Shown in pieces: positions 16,210 to 27,970 of a stretch of 64,000 nt of DNA. The notes under the pieces were generated by a model. The model saw only the letters and a program-made list of their open reading frames with translations, was not told the origin of the DNA and did not search any database. A program made the position numbers and the translations under genes. The DNA comes from Paenibacillus sp. 37 (GTDB lineage Bacteria; Bacillota; Bacilli; Paenibacillales; Paenibacillaceae): NCBI RefSeq assembly GCF_008386395.1, contig NZ_CP043761.1, positions 3,162,001 through 3,226,000 of the forward strand, written 5' to 3'. Position 1 is the stretch's first letter. The number at the start of each line of letters is the position of its first letter.

Positions 16210-17955
16210 GTGCCCAAAACAGAGAAAGGCTCCATGTCATGGCTGCTGCGTTATCTGAAACCCGTTAAAGGACGGCTGGCCTTACTTTTAATCATGTTGC
16301 TCACATCAACGGGGCTTCAGCTTTTGAATCCACAGATTATTAAACGATTTATTGATACAGCAGCAAGTGGGGGAGTCCTCACCAATCTTGTTCAGCTTGC
16401 AGGAATATTTCTGGTTGTAGCCGTGTTTAATCAACTCATTACGGTAGCGGTCAGTTATTTGGGGAACGACGTGGCCTGGCGGGCCACGAATCAACTGCGC
16501 GGAGATCTGCTGAAGCACTGCCTGCGTCTTGATATGCGTTTTCATAATGTGAAAACACCTGGAGAGATGATTGAACGTGTGGATGGTGACGTAACGAGCA
16601 TCTCCAATTTTTTCGCGATGTTCATTGTGCAAGTGATCGGGAGTTTTGTGCTGCTGGCCGGAATTCTCGGATTCATGTTCAGTGTCAATGTGCCCATTGC
16701 TTTGGTGATGACCGTGTTCACATTATTATCGATCCTGTTCATGGTCTTCATCCGAAATCTGGGCGTGGACTCTTCCAAAAATGAACGGGCGGCAAGTGCC
16801 TCTCTGTTCGGATTAATTGAAGAACGCATCGCCGGGATTGAAGATGTGCAAGCGAATGGTCATGTGCCGTATGTGATGAACCGCTTTTACCGCACGATGC
16901 GCACGGTATTCCGTAAGGGGAGAAAAGCCTGGCTGCTACGGGTTATTCCGTGGAATACCACAGTGGTTCTGTTCGCTCTGGCGGTCACTGCGGTGCTTTT
17001 GCTGGGTGTGCATTATTATATGGAAGGTCTAATTAGTATCGGAACGTTATTTCTGATCTACCAATATACGCAGATGCTGAATGATCCGATTGAGATGCTT
17101 GGAGATCAGGTGCAGGAGTTCCAAAAAGCAAAATCAGGCATGCTGCGCTCCAGAGAGCTGTTGTCCATGCAGAGTGTGATTGAAGAAGGGATAGAGGAGC
17201 AATTGCCTGAAGGACCGCTTGGATTGGAATTCAGTCAGGTACACTTCAGTTATAACCAGGATAAACCGGTATTGCAGGACATTACTTTTGCTATTAAGCC
17301 TGGTGAACGTCTGGGAATCATTGGTCGCACAGGTAGCGGCAAATCGAGTCTTAGTCGTGTTCTTCTCCGGCTGTACAATCTGGATCGGGGTACGATCCGC
17401 GTAGGTGGAACGGATATCACAAAGCTTTCGTTACAAGCGCTTTATCGCCGCGTTGGTATGGTAACACAGGATGTGCAGTTGTTTGATGGCACGCTGCGTG
17501 ACAATCTTACCCTCTTCAATGGGGATGTAACAGATCATATGATCAAGGAAACGACGGATCGCCTTGGGCTTAGCCAATGGATTAATTCACAACCAGAAGG
17601 ACTCGATACGTATCTGGCAGCAGGTGGAGCTTCATTGTCGGCAGGGGAAGCACAGTTATTTGCCTTAACCCGCGTATTCCTGACCGAACCAAGTCTGGTT
17701 ATTCTGGATGAGCCTTCGTCACGTCTGGATGCTGCGACTGAAAGCATGCTGCAATCTGCAATTGACCAGTTAATGAAACAATCCACCGGAGTTATTATTG
17801 CTCACCGATTAGCTACACTCGAGAAAGTGGACCGGATTATGGTGCTCGGGGATGGGAAGGTACTGGAATTTGGAGCGAGAGAAGAACTTGCTAGTAACCC
17901 GGCATCTCATTATGCCAGACTGCTCATTACAGGCCGAGAGGAGGAATTGGCATGA
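16210..17955 (+). CDS. ABC exporter half-transporter, subunit 1
   Basis: This 582-aa protein has a six-segment transmembrane domain (about 1-310) followed by an ATPase domain. Walker A is GRTGSGKSS and Walker B LVILDEPSS with the catalytic Glu intact. The signature motif is LSAGEAQ instead of LSGGQ, thus degenerate. The H-loop is IAHRLA. I chose the GTG at 16210 because GAGGTGGG lies just before it; the GTG at 16201 falls within that site. It overlaps the next gene by 4 bases (ATGA), so the two are translated together and very likely form a heterodimer. The family exports drugs, peptides or lipids; the substrate is unknown. Confidence 0.9.
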   Translation: MPKTEKGSMSWLLRYLKPVKGRLALLLIMLLTSTGLQLLNPQIIKRFIDTAASGGVLTNLVQLAGIFLVVAVFNQLITVAVSYLGNDVAWRATNQLRGDLLKHCLRLDMRFHNVKTPGEMIERVDGDVTSISNFFAMFIVQVIGSFVLLAGILGFMFSVNVPIALVMTVFTLLSILFMVFIRNLGVDSSKNERAASASLFGLIEERIAGIEDVQANGHVPYVMNRFYRTMRTVFRKGRKAWLLRVIPWNTTVVLFALAVTAVLLLGVHYYMEGLISIGTLFLIYQYTQMLNDPIEMLGDQVQEFQKAKSGMLRSRELLSMQSVIEEGIEEQLPEGPLGLEFSQVHFSYNQDKPVLQDITFAIKPGERLGIIGRTGSGKSSLSRVLLRLYNLDRGTIRVGGTDITKLSLQALYRRVGMVTQDVQLFDGTLRDNLTLFNGDVTDHMIKETTDRLGLSQWINSQPEGLDTYLAAGGASLSAGEAQLFALTRVFLTEPSLVILDEPSSRLDAATESMLQSAIDQLMKQSTGVIIAHRLATLEKVDRIMVLGDGKVLEFGAREELASNPASHYARLLITGREEELA

Positions 17956-19721
17956 CTGTAGCAGGATTTATAGGCCGTTTGTTTCGATTCAGGCCTTTGT
18001 TATTTGTAATCAACGGATTGTTATGGTGTATATTTCACTCCTTGCCGCTAGCCATTGGTATTGGAATGCAATGGTTTTTTGATCGCACAACAGTGGGGTC
18101 AAATGACTACATGTGGCTTGTTGTGCCGCTTATCTTTATTGCTTTGGTCCGAATGGCACGGGTGGGTACATTTTTTGTAGCCTTCTATGCATGGGTTACG
18201 TATCTGTATCATGTTCAGGCGATTTTGCGAACCAACATGCTCGCAGCGATCATGCGCTGGCCTGGGCGTAATCTTCCGGCTTCACCAGGGGAGGCGATGA
18301 GTCGCTTTCGGGATGATGTCGATGAAGTCGTCGAGTATGTAGAATCATGGGTGGACTTCTGGGGACGACTTGTATTCGCTATTGTGTCCATCGTCATTAT
18401 GGCGAACATTAATTGGCAGATCACGTTGGTTGCAGTGCTGCCATTGGTGGTCGTGACCTTACTTAACAACCTGTCCGGAAATCGGGCTCGAAAGTATGCA
18501 CAGGTTAATCGCGAAGCGACTGGGCGAATTACCAGTTTTATTGCGGAAACGTTTGGAGCAGTGCAAGCCCTGAAACTGGGTCAGGCCGAAGAGAATGTCT
18601 CTTCACGTTTTAACCAGTTGAATGAGGATCGTCGTCAGGCTGCACTCCGGGACAATCTGTTTAAGCAGTGGATGAGATCGATGAATCAGCATGTTCTAAG
18701 TATCTGTACCGGATTGATTCTACTGATGTGTGCAGCTGAGATGAAAGCAGGGAACTTTACCGTAGGTGATTTTGCCTTATTCACGAGTTATCTGGCCAAT
18801 ATCGGATTTAGCATTTCACTGTTTGGTTATATGGTATTTCAGCACAAAAGGCTCAAAGTATCCTATGATCGTATGCGTAAGCTATTCCGCCCAGGAGAAG
18901 AAGACCAGATCATGGATTCGAGGGAAATCTATCTGTATGAAGATCCGCCGGAGCTTGTAAGTGAACAGAGGGACCCTAAGGAGAAGTTGCAATCTCTTGA
19001 GGTGAATAAGCTGACTTATCAATATCCGAATTCTGCAAATGGCATAGAAGAGATCAGTTTCCGTCTGAAACGCGGACAATTTCTTGTTATTACGGGACGG
19101 ATCGGGTCAGGTAAATCAACACTTGTACGCACACTTCTTGGACTGTTACCCAAGCAAAAAGGGGACATTCACTGGAATGGAGCAGCTGTTGATCCAGCCA
19201 CGTTCCTGATGCCGCCTAGAGCAGCGTATACCCCGCAAGTGCCAAGACTGTTTAGTGATACGTTGAAAGAAAATATCGTCCAGGGCAAACAGGGTAACAC
19301 CGAGCAAGCCCTTGAAAAAGCCATTCGTCTGGCTGTGATGGAGAAGGATATCAAACATCTGGATCAGGGGCTTGAGACTCCAGTTGGTCCCAGAGGGGTG
19401 ATGCTGTCAGGCGGGCAGATTCAGCGCGCGGCCACAGGACGCATGTTAATGACGGAGGCGGACCTGTTTATCTTTGATGACCTGTCCAGTGCACTGGATG
19501 TGGAGACAGAACAACAAGTATGGGAAGGGCTGTTCCAAGAGCCGGATGTCACTTGCATCGCAGTTTCTCACCGCAGGGCAGCACTTTCCAAAGCAGATCA
19601 CATTATCGTGATGAAAGATGGACGTATTGAAGCCGAGGGAAGTTTGGCCGAATTGCTTGCCACCAATGAAGAGATGCAGTTACTGTGGCAAGGGGAGCAA
19701 ACCCCAGCCAAAGTCGGATAG
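17952..19721 (+). CDS. ABC exporter half-transporter, subunit 2
   Basis: This 589-aa partner of the preceding subunit has a six-segment transmembrane domain, then an ATPase domain with Walker A GRIGSGKST, canonical signature LSGGQIQR, and Walker B FIFDDLSSALD, where the catalytic Glu is replaced by Asp. Together with the degenerate signature of subunit 1, this leaves one full and one impaired ATP site, as in heterodimeric exporters such as TM287/288 and BmrCD. A linker of about 30 charged residues precedes the ATPase domain. A bidirectional terminator follows. Confidence 0.9.
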   Translation: MTVAGFIGRLFRFRPLLFVINGLLWCIFHSLPLAIGIGMQWFFDRTTVGSNDYMWLVVPLIFIALVRMARVGTFFVAFYAWVTYLYHVQAILRTNMLAAIMRWPGRNLPASPGEAMSRFRDDVDEVVEYVESWVDFWGRLVFAIVSIVIMANINWQITLVAVLPLVVVTLLNNLSGNRARKYAQVNREATGRITSFIAETFGAVQALKLGQAEENVSSRFNQLNEDRRQAALRDNLFKQWMRSMNQHVLSICTGLILLMCAAEMKAGNFTVGDFALFTSYLANIGFSISLFGYMVFQHKRLKVSYDRMRKLFRPGEEDQIMDSREIYLYEDPPELVSEQRDPKEKLQSLEVNKLTYQYPNSANGIEEISFRLKRGQFLVITGRIGSGKSTLVRTLLGLLPKQKGDIHWNGAAVDPATFLMPPRAAYTPQVPRLFSDTLKENIVQGKQGNTEQALEKAIRLAVMEKDIKHLDQGLETPVGPRGVMLSGGQIQRAATGRMLMTEADLFIFDDLSSALDVETEQQVWEGLFQEPDVTCIAVSHRRAALSKADHIIVMKDGRIEAEGSLAELLATNEEMQLLWQGEQTPAKVG

Positions 19722-19755
19722 CTTTAAAAATTTAGAAAAGATAATAACAAAGCAA

Positions 19756-19804
19756 AAAAGCCTTACAGACGACTCCTTGGTAGAGTACAGTCTGTAAGGC
19801 TTTT
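19756..19804. terminator. Bidirectional terminator between ABC exporter and ctaB
   Basis: A 15-bp stem AAAAGCCTTACAGAC / GTCTGTAAGGCTTTT has a loop of about 19 bases. The A and T flanks suit both convergent transcripts. Confidence 0.88.
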
Positions 19805-19836
19805 ATCGTTATAACGAGTGGAAATATGGAATATTT

Positions 19837-20766
19837 TTATCTCATCATTTGAGCAATCAGGGAATACGCAATGATAACCAGGAAGATAATAGTGATATGG
19901 TTAATGGAGAAGATAAACATCCGTTTGGACCATTTTTCTGTTTCTTTCTTATCAAAGGTAGCCACACTAAGAATGAGCCAGGCCAAGCTGACCAGAAATG
20001 CCACAATAGCGACAAATGGGCTCATCGGCCAGAATAAAAAGCTGGAGATCAGTAACAGTACCAGATACACATTTGTCTGAATGTATGTCCGTCTGATGCC
20101 TTTAACAACGGGTAGCATGGGAACACCAGCAGCTTTGTATTCGTCAAAACGACGAATCGCAATCCCGTAGAAGTGAGGCATTTGCCATAAGAGCATCGTA
20201 ACAACCAATGCCCAGATCTCGAAATGACCCAGTTCCGGTGAAATGGCTGCCCAACCGATGAGTGGGGGCACAGCACCCGAAAGACTTCCCACTTCCGTGT
20301 TGTAGATCGTTGTACGTTTGGTCCACATCGTGTAAGGGAACACGTAAAGCAACAGACCCAAAATACCAAATACAGCAGCGGATGGGGAAGCGATGTACAA
20401 CATGATGCCCCCGATGATGGTGATGGCAATACCGAGAATCAGACCCGACTTGGTATCTACGCGACCCGTAACGGTAGGGCGTTTCTTCGTACGTTCCATG
20501 ATCGCATCGATATCACGATCATACAAGTTGTTAAACACCCCTGCAGCTCCAATAATGAGAGAAGACCCAATAAAGGAAAGGATGATTGGTACAATATTAG
20601 CTAAGATTGAAGCATCAAATACATATAAAGCCAAACTTAAACCCGCAAACATGGCGATCAGGTTGGACTTGATGATTCCGATTTTGATCGTATCGAAGAA
20701 TACTTTCGGAATCGAGCTATACTCCAGGCTGATATTGGTCTGTGAACCATTATTCAATGTTTTCAA
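19837..20766 (-). CDS. ctaB: Heme o synthase (protoheme IX farnesyltransferase)
   Basis: This membrane enzyme (309 aa) transfers a farnesyl group to protoheme to make heme o, the precursor of heme a for cytochrome oxidase. It is a UbiA-superfamily protein with about eight or nine hydrophobic segments. The first Asp-rich motif is NNLYDRDID followed by RTKKRP, and the second region is YKAAGVPMLPVVKG, both typical of CtaB/CyoE. The start is a TTG at 20766 preceded by AGGAAGTGAG. It is not next to oxidase genes or ctaA, so it is a stand-alone copy. Confidence 0.95.
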   Translation of the reverse strand: MKTLNNGSQTNISLEYSSIPKVFFDTIKIGIIKSNLIAMFAGLSLALYVFDASILANIVPIILSFIGSSLIIGAAGVFNNLYDRDIDAIMERTKKRPTVTGRVDTKSGLILGIAITIIGGIMLYIASPSAAVFGILGLLLYVFPYTMWTKRTTIYNTEVGSLSGAVPPLIGWAAISPELGHFEIWALVVTMLLWQMPHFYGIAIRRFDEYKAAGVPMLPVVKGIRRTYIQTNVYLVLLLISSFLFWPMSPFVAIVAFLVSLAWLILSVATFDKKETEKWSKRMFIFSINHITIIFLVIIAYSLIAQMMR

Positions 20767-21219
20767 GAACTCACTTCCTATATCTATACTTGTATATTAT
20801 GTCGCTATTATACCATTCAATACACTATGTGATTTAATTAACGTTTTAGTATTTAAAATAATGTCATTTGATTGTGAACAATTTAAAAACAAGGTTGTTT
20901 TTAATTGTTAAATAATTATTTCTGTGTTACAGGAGAGAATCCAAAAATCCGGGTATAACAGTGATTTAAAGTTTGTTCTGTCATTGTAGTGTAAGTGTAA
21001 ATAATCTTTTATTCAACTGACACAGACTGGATTGAAGAAGGTAGTTAAAGATATATGTTGCAAAATGGTTAGGTTTTGTTTATTGTAGATATAAGATATC
21101 TTTAATAGACTTTTTTTGGTGTGTTCTTGCAAATCTCCGATATTACTTTCTTAAGAGAGAGCGGAGGTTATTTTTAAAACTTAATTAGAGATATTAAATG
21201 TCTGGAAAGGGTGAGTAAT
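20767..21219. other. AT-rich 450-bp divergent intergenic region
   Basis: This stretch separates ctaB from the flavoprotein gene. I see no gene in it. The hairpin CTCCG..CGGAG near 21134-21165, with an inner CTTTCTT/AAGAGAG, lies shortly before the flavoprotein start and is followed by a T-rich run; it could be an attenuator. No clear sigma-A promoter is readable. Confidence 0.4.
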
Positions 21220-22149
21220 ATGAGTAATATGAATCAACTCTTGGATGTACTTATTATTGGTGGAGGACCAGCGGGGCTTAATGCAGCCCTAGTACTCGGC
21301 AGGGCCCGTAAGAACGTTGTGGTCATCGATGATGAGACACCGCGAAACTGGGTAACAAGGGAGTCGCATGGGTTTGTGACAAGAGATGGGGCTAGTCCAC
21401 GTGAATTCCGCAAAGCAGCCAAAGAACAGATTGCAGCGTATCCCTCAGTTCAATTTGCATCCGATACGGCAACAGCGATAACAGGTAACGATGGTGATTT
21501 TGTAATCAAGACTACTCAGGGGGCAAGTTATCGCACGAGAAAGATTTTGTTTGCGGTAGGTAAGAAAGACCTTCCTTTGGATATTAACGGATTAACAGAG
21601 GTTTACGGTAAAAGTGCGTTTGTGTGTCCATATTGTGATGGATGGGAGTTAAGAGACCAATCGCTGGTCATCATCGTTAGTGGAGATAAGGCATTACATA
21701 TGGCAAAAGTCATATCCGGCTGGACAACACAATATACGATCTGTACGAATGGATCAGATTCCTTAACCGATGAGCAGCGTGAAGAGCTGAAGCGGCATAA
21801 TGTTACTGTATTCGATGCACCGATTCAATCCATTAACTCTGAAGAAGGGATGGTACAGCAAGTTGTACTAAATGACGGTATAGCGATTCCATGCACAGGA
21901 GTCTTCTTCCAACCAAAACTGTTTACCGGATCAGAACTGCCAAAGGCCATCGGTTGTGAAATTACAGAGTCGGGGACGGTTATCGTTGATGCTTCCGGCA
22001 AAACATCCGTAGCGGGTGTTTACAGTGCTGGTGATGCAGCATCCGAGATGTATCAGGCAATCACGGCTGCGTCTCTGGGGGCATTGTCTGCGGTAAGCAT
22101 TAATAATGAATTGAATTTCGAGAAGTGGGATGAGCCAACTCATCGTTAG
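21220..22149 (+). CDS. Thioredoxin-reductase-like NAD(P)/FAD oxidoreductase
   Basis: This is a 309-aa flavoprotein. The FAD-binding GGGPAGLNAA motif is at the N-terminus, the redox-active pair CPYC lies near residue 140 within the NADPH domain, and the C-terminal FAD motif is SAGDA. The order is that of the thioredoxin-reductase/AhpF family. The CPYCDGWE form occurs in stand-alone reductases that differ from the housekeeping TrxB (usually CAxC), so the partner is uncertain. I chose the ATG at 21220 because AAAGGGTGAG precedes it. It appears monocistronic. Confidence 0.87.
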   Translation: MSNMNQLLDVLIIGGGPAGLNAALVLGRARKNVVVIDDETPRNWVTRESHGFVTRDGASPREFRKAAKEQIAAYPSVQFASDTATAITGNDGDFVIKTTQGASYRTRKILFAVGKKDLPLDINGLTEVYGKSAFVCPYCDGWELRDQSLVIIVSGDKALHMAKVISGWTTQYTICTNGSDSLTDEQREELKRHNVTVFDAPIQSINSEEGMVQQVVLNDGIAIPCTGVFFQPKLFTGSELPKAIGCEITESGTVIVDASGKTSVAGVYSAGDAASEMYQAITAASLGALSAVSINNELNFEKWDEPTHR

Positions 22150-22198
22150 ATTAAATTAATAAGCGTCATAGAATCATAGCGTCATTGGTTCATACAGT

Positions 22199-22222
22199 AG
22201 GGGATTGCATATGCAATCCTCT
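22199..22222 (+). terminator. Palindromic hairpin after the flavoprotein gene
   Basis: The nearly perfect 12-bp self-complementary arms AGGGGATTGCAT/ATGCAATCCTCT are followed by ATTTGTTGTT, a poor T tail. It is probably a weak terminator. Confidence 0.45.
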
Positions 22223-22285
22223 ATTTGTTGTTATTCAACCTAAATGTTGAATAATTCAAATGAAAGTAATAAAGCCGGGAGAAAT

Positions 22286-22328
22286 TTGATATTAAATCAA
22301 TTATGGTTTATCATTTTATCAAATGATA
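22286..22328 (+). promoter_or_regulatory. Promoter and 20-bp palindromic operator of the CYP102 gene
   Basis: A -35 TTGATA (22286-22291) and -10 TATCAT (22309-22314) are 17 bases apart. The perfect palindrome TATCATTTtatcAAATGATA (22309-22328) covers the -10 box. A repressor bound there would block transcription. CYP102 genes in Bacillus are controlled by FatR-type TetR repressors released by fatty acids; no such gene is adjacent here, so the regulator is unknown. Confidence 0.7.
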
Positions 22329-22371
22329 CATATTTCTATCATTTATGAAATCATTAAAGGAGAGATCACTT

Positions 22372-22455
22372 ATGAATGAAAGCAGAGCAGCCATCATATG
22401 GCTAACGAATACCCTGCTCCACGACGTACAGTTAAGAGGTGATCATCATGAGTGA
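22372..22455 (+). CDS. Possible 27-aa leader ORF overlapping the P450 start
   Basis: A strong AAAGGAG site precedes the ATG at 22372. The frame of 27 codons starts [11 protein letters not shown] and ends in a TGA that lies 8 bases inside the P450 gene. The overlap suggests translational coupling, since ribosomes ending here could restart at 22448. The peptide matches nothing I know. It may be regulatory, not functional as a protein. Confidence 0.4.
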   Translation: MNESRAAIIWLTNTLLHDVQLRGDHHE

Positions 22456-25400
22456 TGCAACTTACATTCCACAACCGAGAACGTATGGACCACTTGGAAA
22501 CCTGCCCCTGATTGATAAAGAGAAACCAACGCTTTCTCTTGGAGTACTTGCCGAACAGCATGGACCAATATATCGACTTACCGTTCCCGGTTATTCCGGT
22601 TTAATCGTATCTGGACCAGATCTTGTTGCTGAGTTATGTGATGTGTCCCGTTTTGACAAATATGTATACAATGAACTCGAAAATGTACGTGCCTTTGGAG
22701 GCGATGGTTTATTTACAAGCAGAACATCGGAGCCCAATTGGAAAAAGGCCCATAACATTCTGCTTCCCACCTTCAGCAAACAGGCCATGAAAGGTTATCA
22801 TCCCATGATGGTTGATATTGCCGAACAGTTGATCAACAAATGGGCACGTCTCAATTCCAACGATACGATTGATGTTGCGGATGATATGACACGCCTTACG
22901 TTGGATACCATTGGATTATGTGGATTCAATTATCGGTTTAACAGTTTTTACAGACAGGACCACAGTCCTTTTATTGAAAGTATGGTTAGGGCATTAAATG
23001 AAGCGATGCAGAAGAGCTCACGTTTGAAAATTCAGAATCTGCTTATGGTGAAAACCAAACGACAGTTCCAGGACGATATTCAGACGATGTTCTCTCTGGT
23101 AGATCAAATTATAGAGGAACGTAAAGCGAGTTCAGCACCCGAAGAGGTTGACTTGCTCGCTCGTATGCTGAATGGCAAAGATCCAGAGACTGGAGATATG
23201 CTGGATGATGAGAACATCCGTTATCAGATTATTACTTTTCTTATTGCCGGACATGAAACCACGAGTGGTCTATTATCTTTTGCTCTTTACTTTCTACTGA
23301 AAAATCCGGAATCGCTTCAAAAGGCGTATGACGAGGTGGATCAGATATTGGTCAGTGAATCACCACAGTACGAGGAAATTCTTCAGCTTTCCTATATTCG
23401 CATGATTCTCAGTGAATCGTTACGTCTCTGGCCAACCGCCCCGGGATTTGACGTATATGCCAAAGAAGACACCGTCATAGGTGGCAAATATCCCTTGAAG
23501 AAAGGGGAAAGCTGCAGTATTCTCCTGCCTCAGCTACACCGTGATAGAGAGGCATGGGGAGAGGATGCGGAGCTTTTCCGTCCAGAGCGATTTGAAGATA
23601 CGGCGAAAGTGCCTCATCATGCGTATAAACCTTTTGGTAATGGGGAGAGAGCGTGTATCGGCATGCAGTTTGCTTTATATGAAGCAACACTTGTGCTTGG
23701 CATGGTCCTCAAACATTTTGACCTGATCGATTATAGCAACTATGAGTTGGATGTTAAACAGACACTAACGTTGAAGCCGGGAGACTTCCGGATCCAGGTG
23801 AAAGAGCGCAAGGTGTCACAAAAGATGAATAAGTCTACCGTATCCGTGAAAGAGAAACCTGCTCTTGTTGTTCATAGGAATATAACAAGTGACAGCCTGA
23901 GGGGAGAAATCCTGGTCGTTGAAACAGATGGTAACCCTTCGCTTCTGGTGTTATATGGTTCCAATCTGGGAACGGCAGAAGGCATTGCCCGAGAGCTTGT
24001 GGAGAAAGGCCGTTCTTATGGAATCCCAAGTGAAGCAGCCACTCTGAATGAGTGGGCTGGCCGCATACCCCGCCAAGGTGTCGTTCTCATCGTCACTGCT
24101 TCGTATAACGGTAAACCTCCGCAAAATGCTACGGCATTTGTAGACTGGTTGAAGGGAGCAGAGTCAGAGGAAACAAGGGATGTAAACTATGCAGTTCTGG
24201 GCTGTGGAGATCGGAGTTGGTCTGGAACGTACCAGAGCATTCCTCGATTAATGGATGAGAAGCTTGAAAAATTAGGTGGCAAACGACTGTTATCCCGCGG
24301 TGAAGCCGATGCCGGAGGTGATATGGAGAAACAAGTCGAGGCATGGCAGCATATGTTGTGGCCGCAGGTGTTGAACGCTCTGGGAATCAACGCGGAAGTA
24401 GTGAAGCCAACCCTGCCAAGCACAAGGGGAATTCAAATGGAGTTTGTCCATGAGGCAGCTGAGATGCCGCTTGCACAAACATATGATGCCAGCTATGCCA
24501 CGGTATTAGTTAATAAAGAACTTCAGGAGATGGGAAGTGGGAGAAGCACACGTCACATTGAGGTGTTACTGCCTGATGGTACGAGTTATAGAGAGGGCGA
24601 CCATCTCGGCGTGTTGCCTAGCAACCCGAAGCAGAATGTGGATCGGATACTCAGTCGGTTCCGACTAAATGGGGATATTCAGATCCAATTAACTTCGGAC
24701 GTCAGCCATCTTACACACCTACCACTGAACAGACCCGTCAAGATTCATGAGCTGCTCGCTCATTGTGTGGAATTGCAGACACCAATTTCCAGAACACAGT
24801 TGCAGGAGTTAGCTAATCATACGGTATGTCCACCTCATAAGCGTGAACTGGAAGGCATGTTGGATGAAAACAGCTACAAGGATTATATTCTTGCCAATCG
24901 AATCACGATGTTGGACCTGCTAGAAAAGTATGAGGCGTGTGAGCTGCCATTCGAAAGGTTCCTTGAACTATTGCCTCCGCTTAAGCCCAGATATTATTCA
25001 ATATCCAGCTCGCCAAGCCTGAATACCGGGCAAGCGAGCATAACGGTATCGGTAGTAAGAGAGCCTGCATGGAGTGGCAAAGGCGAATACCAGGGAGTTG
25101 CTTCATCGTACCTTGCCGGTTGTCCATCCGGAGAACGTATTCTGATGTTTGTACGTACGCCGGAATCCGAATTTCATCTGTCCGAAGAGGTTGATGTTCC
25201 AATGATCATGGTGGGACCGGGGACGGGGGTTGCACCGTTCAGAGGTTTCCTCCAGTCGAGAGCGGTCATGAAACAGAGAGGTATGCCACTGAGTGAGGCG
25301 CATTTGTTCTTTGGGTGCAGGAATGATTCAGACTTCATCTATCGTCAGGAGCTAGAACAATACGAACGAGAAGGCATTGTTAAGTTACACACTGCTTTTT

Positions 25401-25699
25401 CTCGTGCGGATGGCAAGCCCAAAACGTATGTACAGCATCTGATGAAGGAGGATTCCGAACAGTTGATTCACATGCTGATGAACAAAGGAAAACTCTACGT
25501 ATGCGGGGATGGAAGCCAGATGGCTCCTGCGGTAGAAGAGGCTTTACAGCAATCATATCAGGAGGTGCAGGGAGCAACGATGCAGCAAGCGAAAAACTGG
25601 CTTATTCAGCTTCAGGTGGAAGGACGCTACGTGCAAGACGTGTGGGCATGTAATAAACGAACAAGTGTGGGTTATCAGAATCTATCTATTAAAACTTAA
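22448..25699 (+). CDS. Self-sufficient CYP102-type cytochrome P450/NADPH-P450 reductase
   Basis: This 1083-aa cytosolic fusion enzyme hydroxylates fatty acids near the omega end using NADPH and oxygen. The heme domain (1-460) has the I-helix AGHETTSG, ExxR in ESLR, and the heme-ligand Cys403 in [11 protein letters not shown] flavodoxin-like FMN domain follows (from about 495, [13 protein letters not shown]), then the FAD/NADPH reductase part with [21 protein letters not shown], and the C-terminal YVQDVWA. The length and order equal P450 BM3 (CYP102A1, 1049 aa) and its Bacillus paralogues. The ATG at 22448 follows AGAGGTGAT; the GTG at 22439 lies within that site. Its start overlaps a 27-codon leader frame, and a promoter with an operator palindrome is visible upstream. 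Confidence 0.96.
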   Translation: MSDATYIPQPRTYGPLGNLPLIDKEKPTLSLGVLAEQHGPIYRLTVPGYSGLIVSGPDLVAELCDVSRFDKYVYNELENVRAFGGDGLFTSRTSEPNWKKAHNILLPTFSKQAMKGYHPMMVDIAEQLINKWARLNSNDTIDVADDMTRLTLDTIGLCGFNYRFNSFYRQDHSPFIESMVRALNEAMQKSSRLKIQNLLMVKTKRQFQDDIQTMFSLVDQIIEERKASSAPEEVDLLARMLNGKDPETGDMLDDENIRYQIITFLIAGHETTSGLLSFALYFLLKNPESLQKAYDEVDQILVSESPQYEEILQLSYIRMILSESLRLWPTAPGFDVYAKEDTVIGGKYPLKKGESCSILLPQLHRDREAWGEDAELFRPERFEDTAKVPHHAYKPFGNGERACIGMQFALYEATLVLGMVLKHFDLIDYSNYELDVKQTLTLKPGDFRIQVKERKVSQKMNKSTVSVKEKPALVVHRNITSDSLRGEILVVETDGNPSLLVLYGSNLGTAEGIARELVEKGRSYGIPSEAATLNEWAGRIPRQGVVLIVTASYNGKPPQNATAFVDWLKGAESEETRDVNYAVLGCGDRSWSGTYQSIPRLMDEKLEKLGGKRLLSRGEADAGGDMEKQVEAWQHMLWPQVLNALGINAEVVKPTLPSTRGIQMEFVHEAAEMPLAQTYDASYATVLVNKELQEMGSGRSTRHIEVLLPDGTSYREGDHLGVLPSNPKQNVDRILSRFRLNGDIQIQLTSDVSHLTHLPLNRPVKIHELLAHCVELQTPISRTQLQELANHTVCPPHKRELEGMLDENSYKDYILANRITMLDLLEKYEACELPFERFLELLPPLKPRYYSISSSPSLNTGQASITVSVVREPAWSGKGEYQGVASSYLAGCPSGERILMFVRTPESEFHLSEEVDVPMIMVGPGTGVAPFRGFLQSRAVMKQRGMPLSEAHLFFGCRNDSDFIYRQELEQYEREGIVKLHTAFSRADGKPKTYVQHLMKEDSEQLIHMLMNKGKLYVCGDGSQMAPAVEEALQQSYQEVQGATMQQAKNWLIQLQVEGRYVQDVWACNKRTSVGYQNLSIKT

Positions 25700-25712
25700 A
25701 TATGAAAGAAAG

Positions 25713-25893
25713 ATGATGAAAAAGAAACGTATGGTAGTCTTCTGACTGTCGTAGCATGTTTCACGCTTGCGATATTCCGATGACAGCAAGTTATAAAGTT
25801 GATCCATATCGGGGACAACTCACACTACAATCCGTTGATGGTCAGACAGGTTATACATGGACCGTGACCTACGGAGGTTATGTAACCTATTAA
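25713..25893 (+). pseudogene. Decayed gene for a small secreted protein
   Basis: Three successive frames join into one plausible product. The first reads MMKKKRMVV from 25713, the next LTVVACFTLAI, and the last MTASYKVDPYRG from 25780 to a TAA at 25891, ending YGGYVTY. Together they resemble a signal peptide plus a mature domain of about 37 residues rich in Tyr and Thr. Two small indels near 25743 and 25775 explain the breaks. An alternative is that only the 37-codon last frame is translated, but it has no ribosome binding site. Confidence 0.45.
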
Positions 25894-25922
25894 TTAATAA
25901 TGGAATAATGCTCTACTCATCC

Positions 25923-25971
25923 AAAAACAGCCGTTCGATCTGGAGTTCCACATCCAAATCGGCGGCTGTTT
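25923..25971 (-). terminator. Terminator of the collagen-like gene
   Basis: The arms AAACAGCCG/CGGCTGTTT are about 29 bases apart. On the minus strand the hairpin is followed by a T run, 35 bases after the stop codon at 26006. Confidence 0.7.
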
Positions 25972-26005
25972 TGATTAGGAGCTTTGTAAGAACGAGTAAT
26001 GATTT

Positions 26006-27739
<1,734 letters not shown>

Positions 27740-27897
27740 CTAAGTGTGATTCAGCATTGATGTATGTGTATTCGAAGACAGGGAAAAGTTCCCTACTTTC
27801 TCAGAATGAAATCTATAAAAGGTAATAATTAAAAAAAGAGGATGTTATGATGCCTCTCATATGAAAATGCTTTCAAATTAAAAGTGAAATATTATGA

Positions 27898-27942
27898 TTG
27901 ACAGCACCGATCTGAGCGGGTTTAATTATATAGACCGATTGT
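27898..27942 (+). promoter_or_regulatory. Promoter and LmrA/YxaF-type operator of the TetR-MFS operon
   Basis: A -35 TTGACA (27898-27903) and -10 TTTAAT (27921-27926) are 17 bases apart. Overlapping and downstream of the -10, ATTATATAGACCG (27925-27937) matches the left half of the LmrA/YxaF box known from Bacillus subtilis; the right half is poorly conserved. Autorepression by the TetR protein is inferred. Confidence 0.65.
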
Positions 27943-27970
27943 TATAATTATTTGAAGGAAGTGGCTTTCG

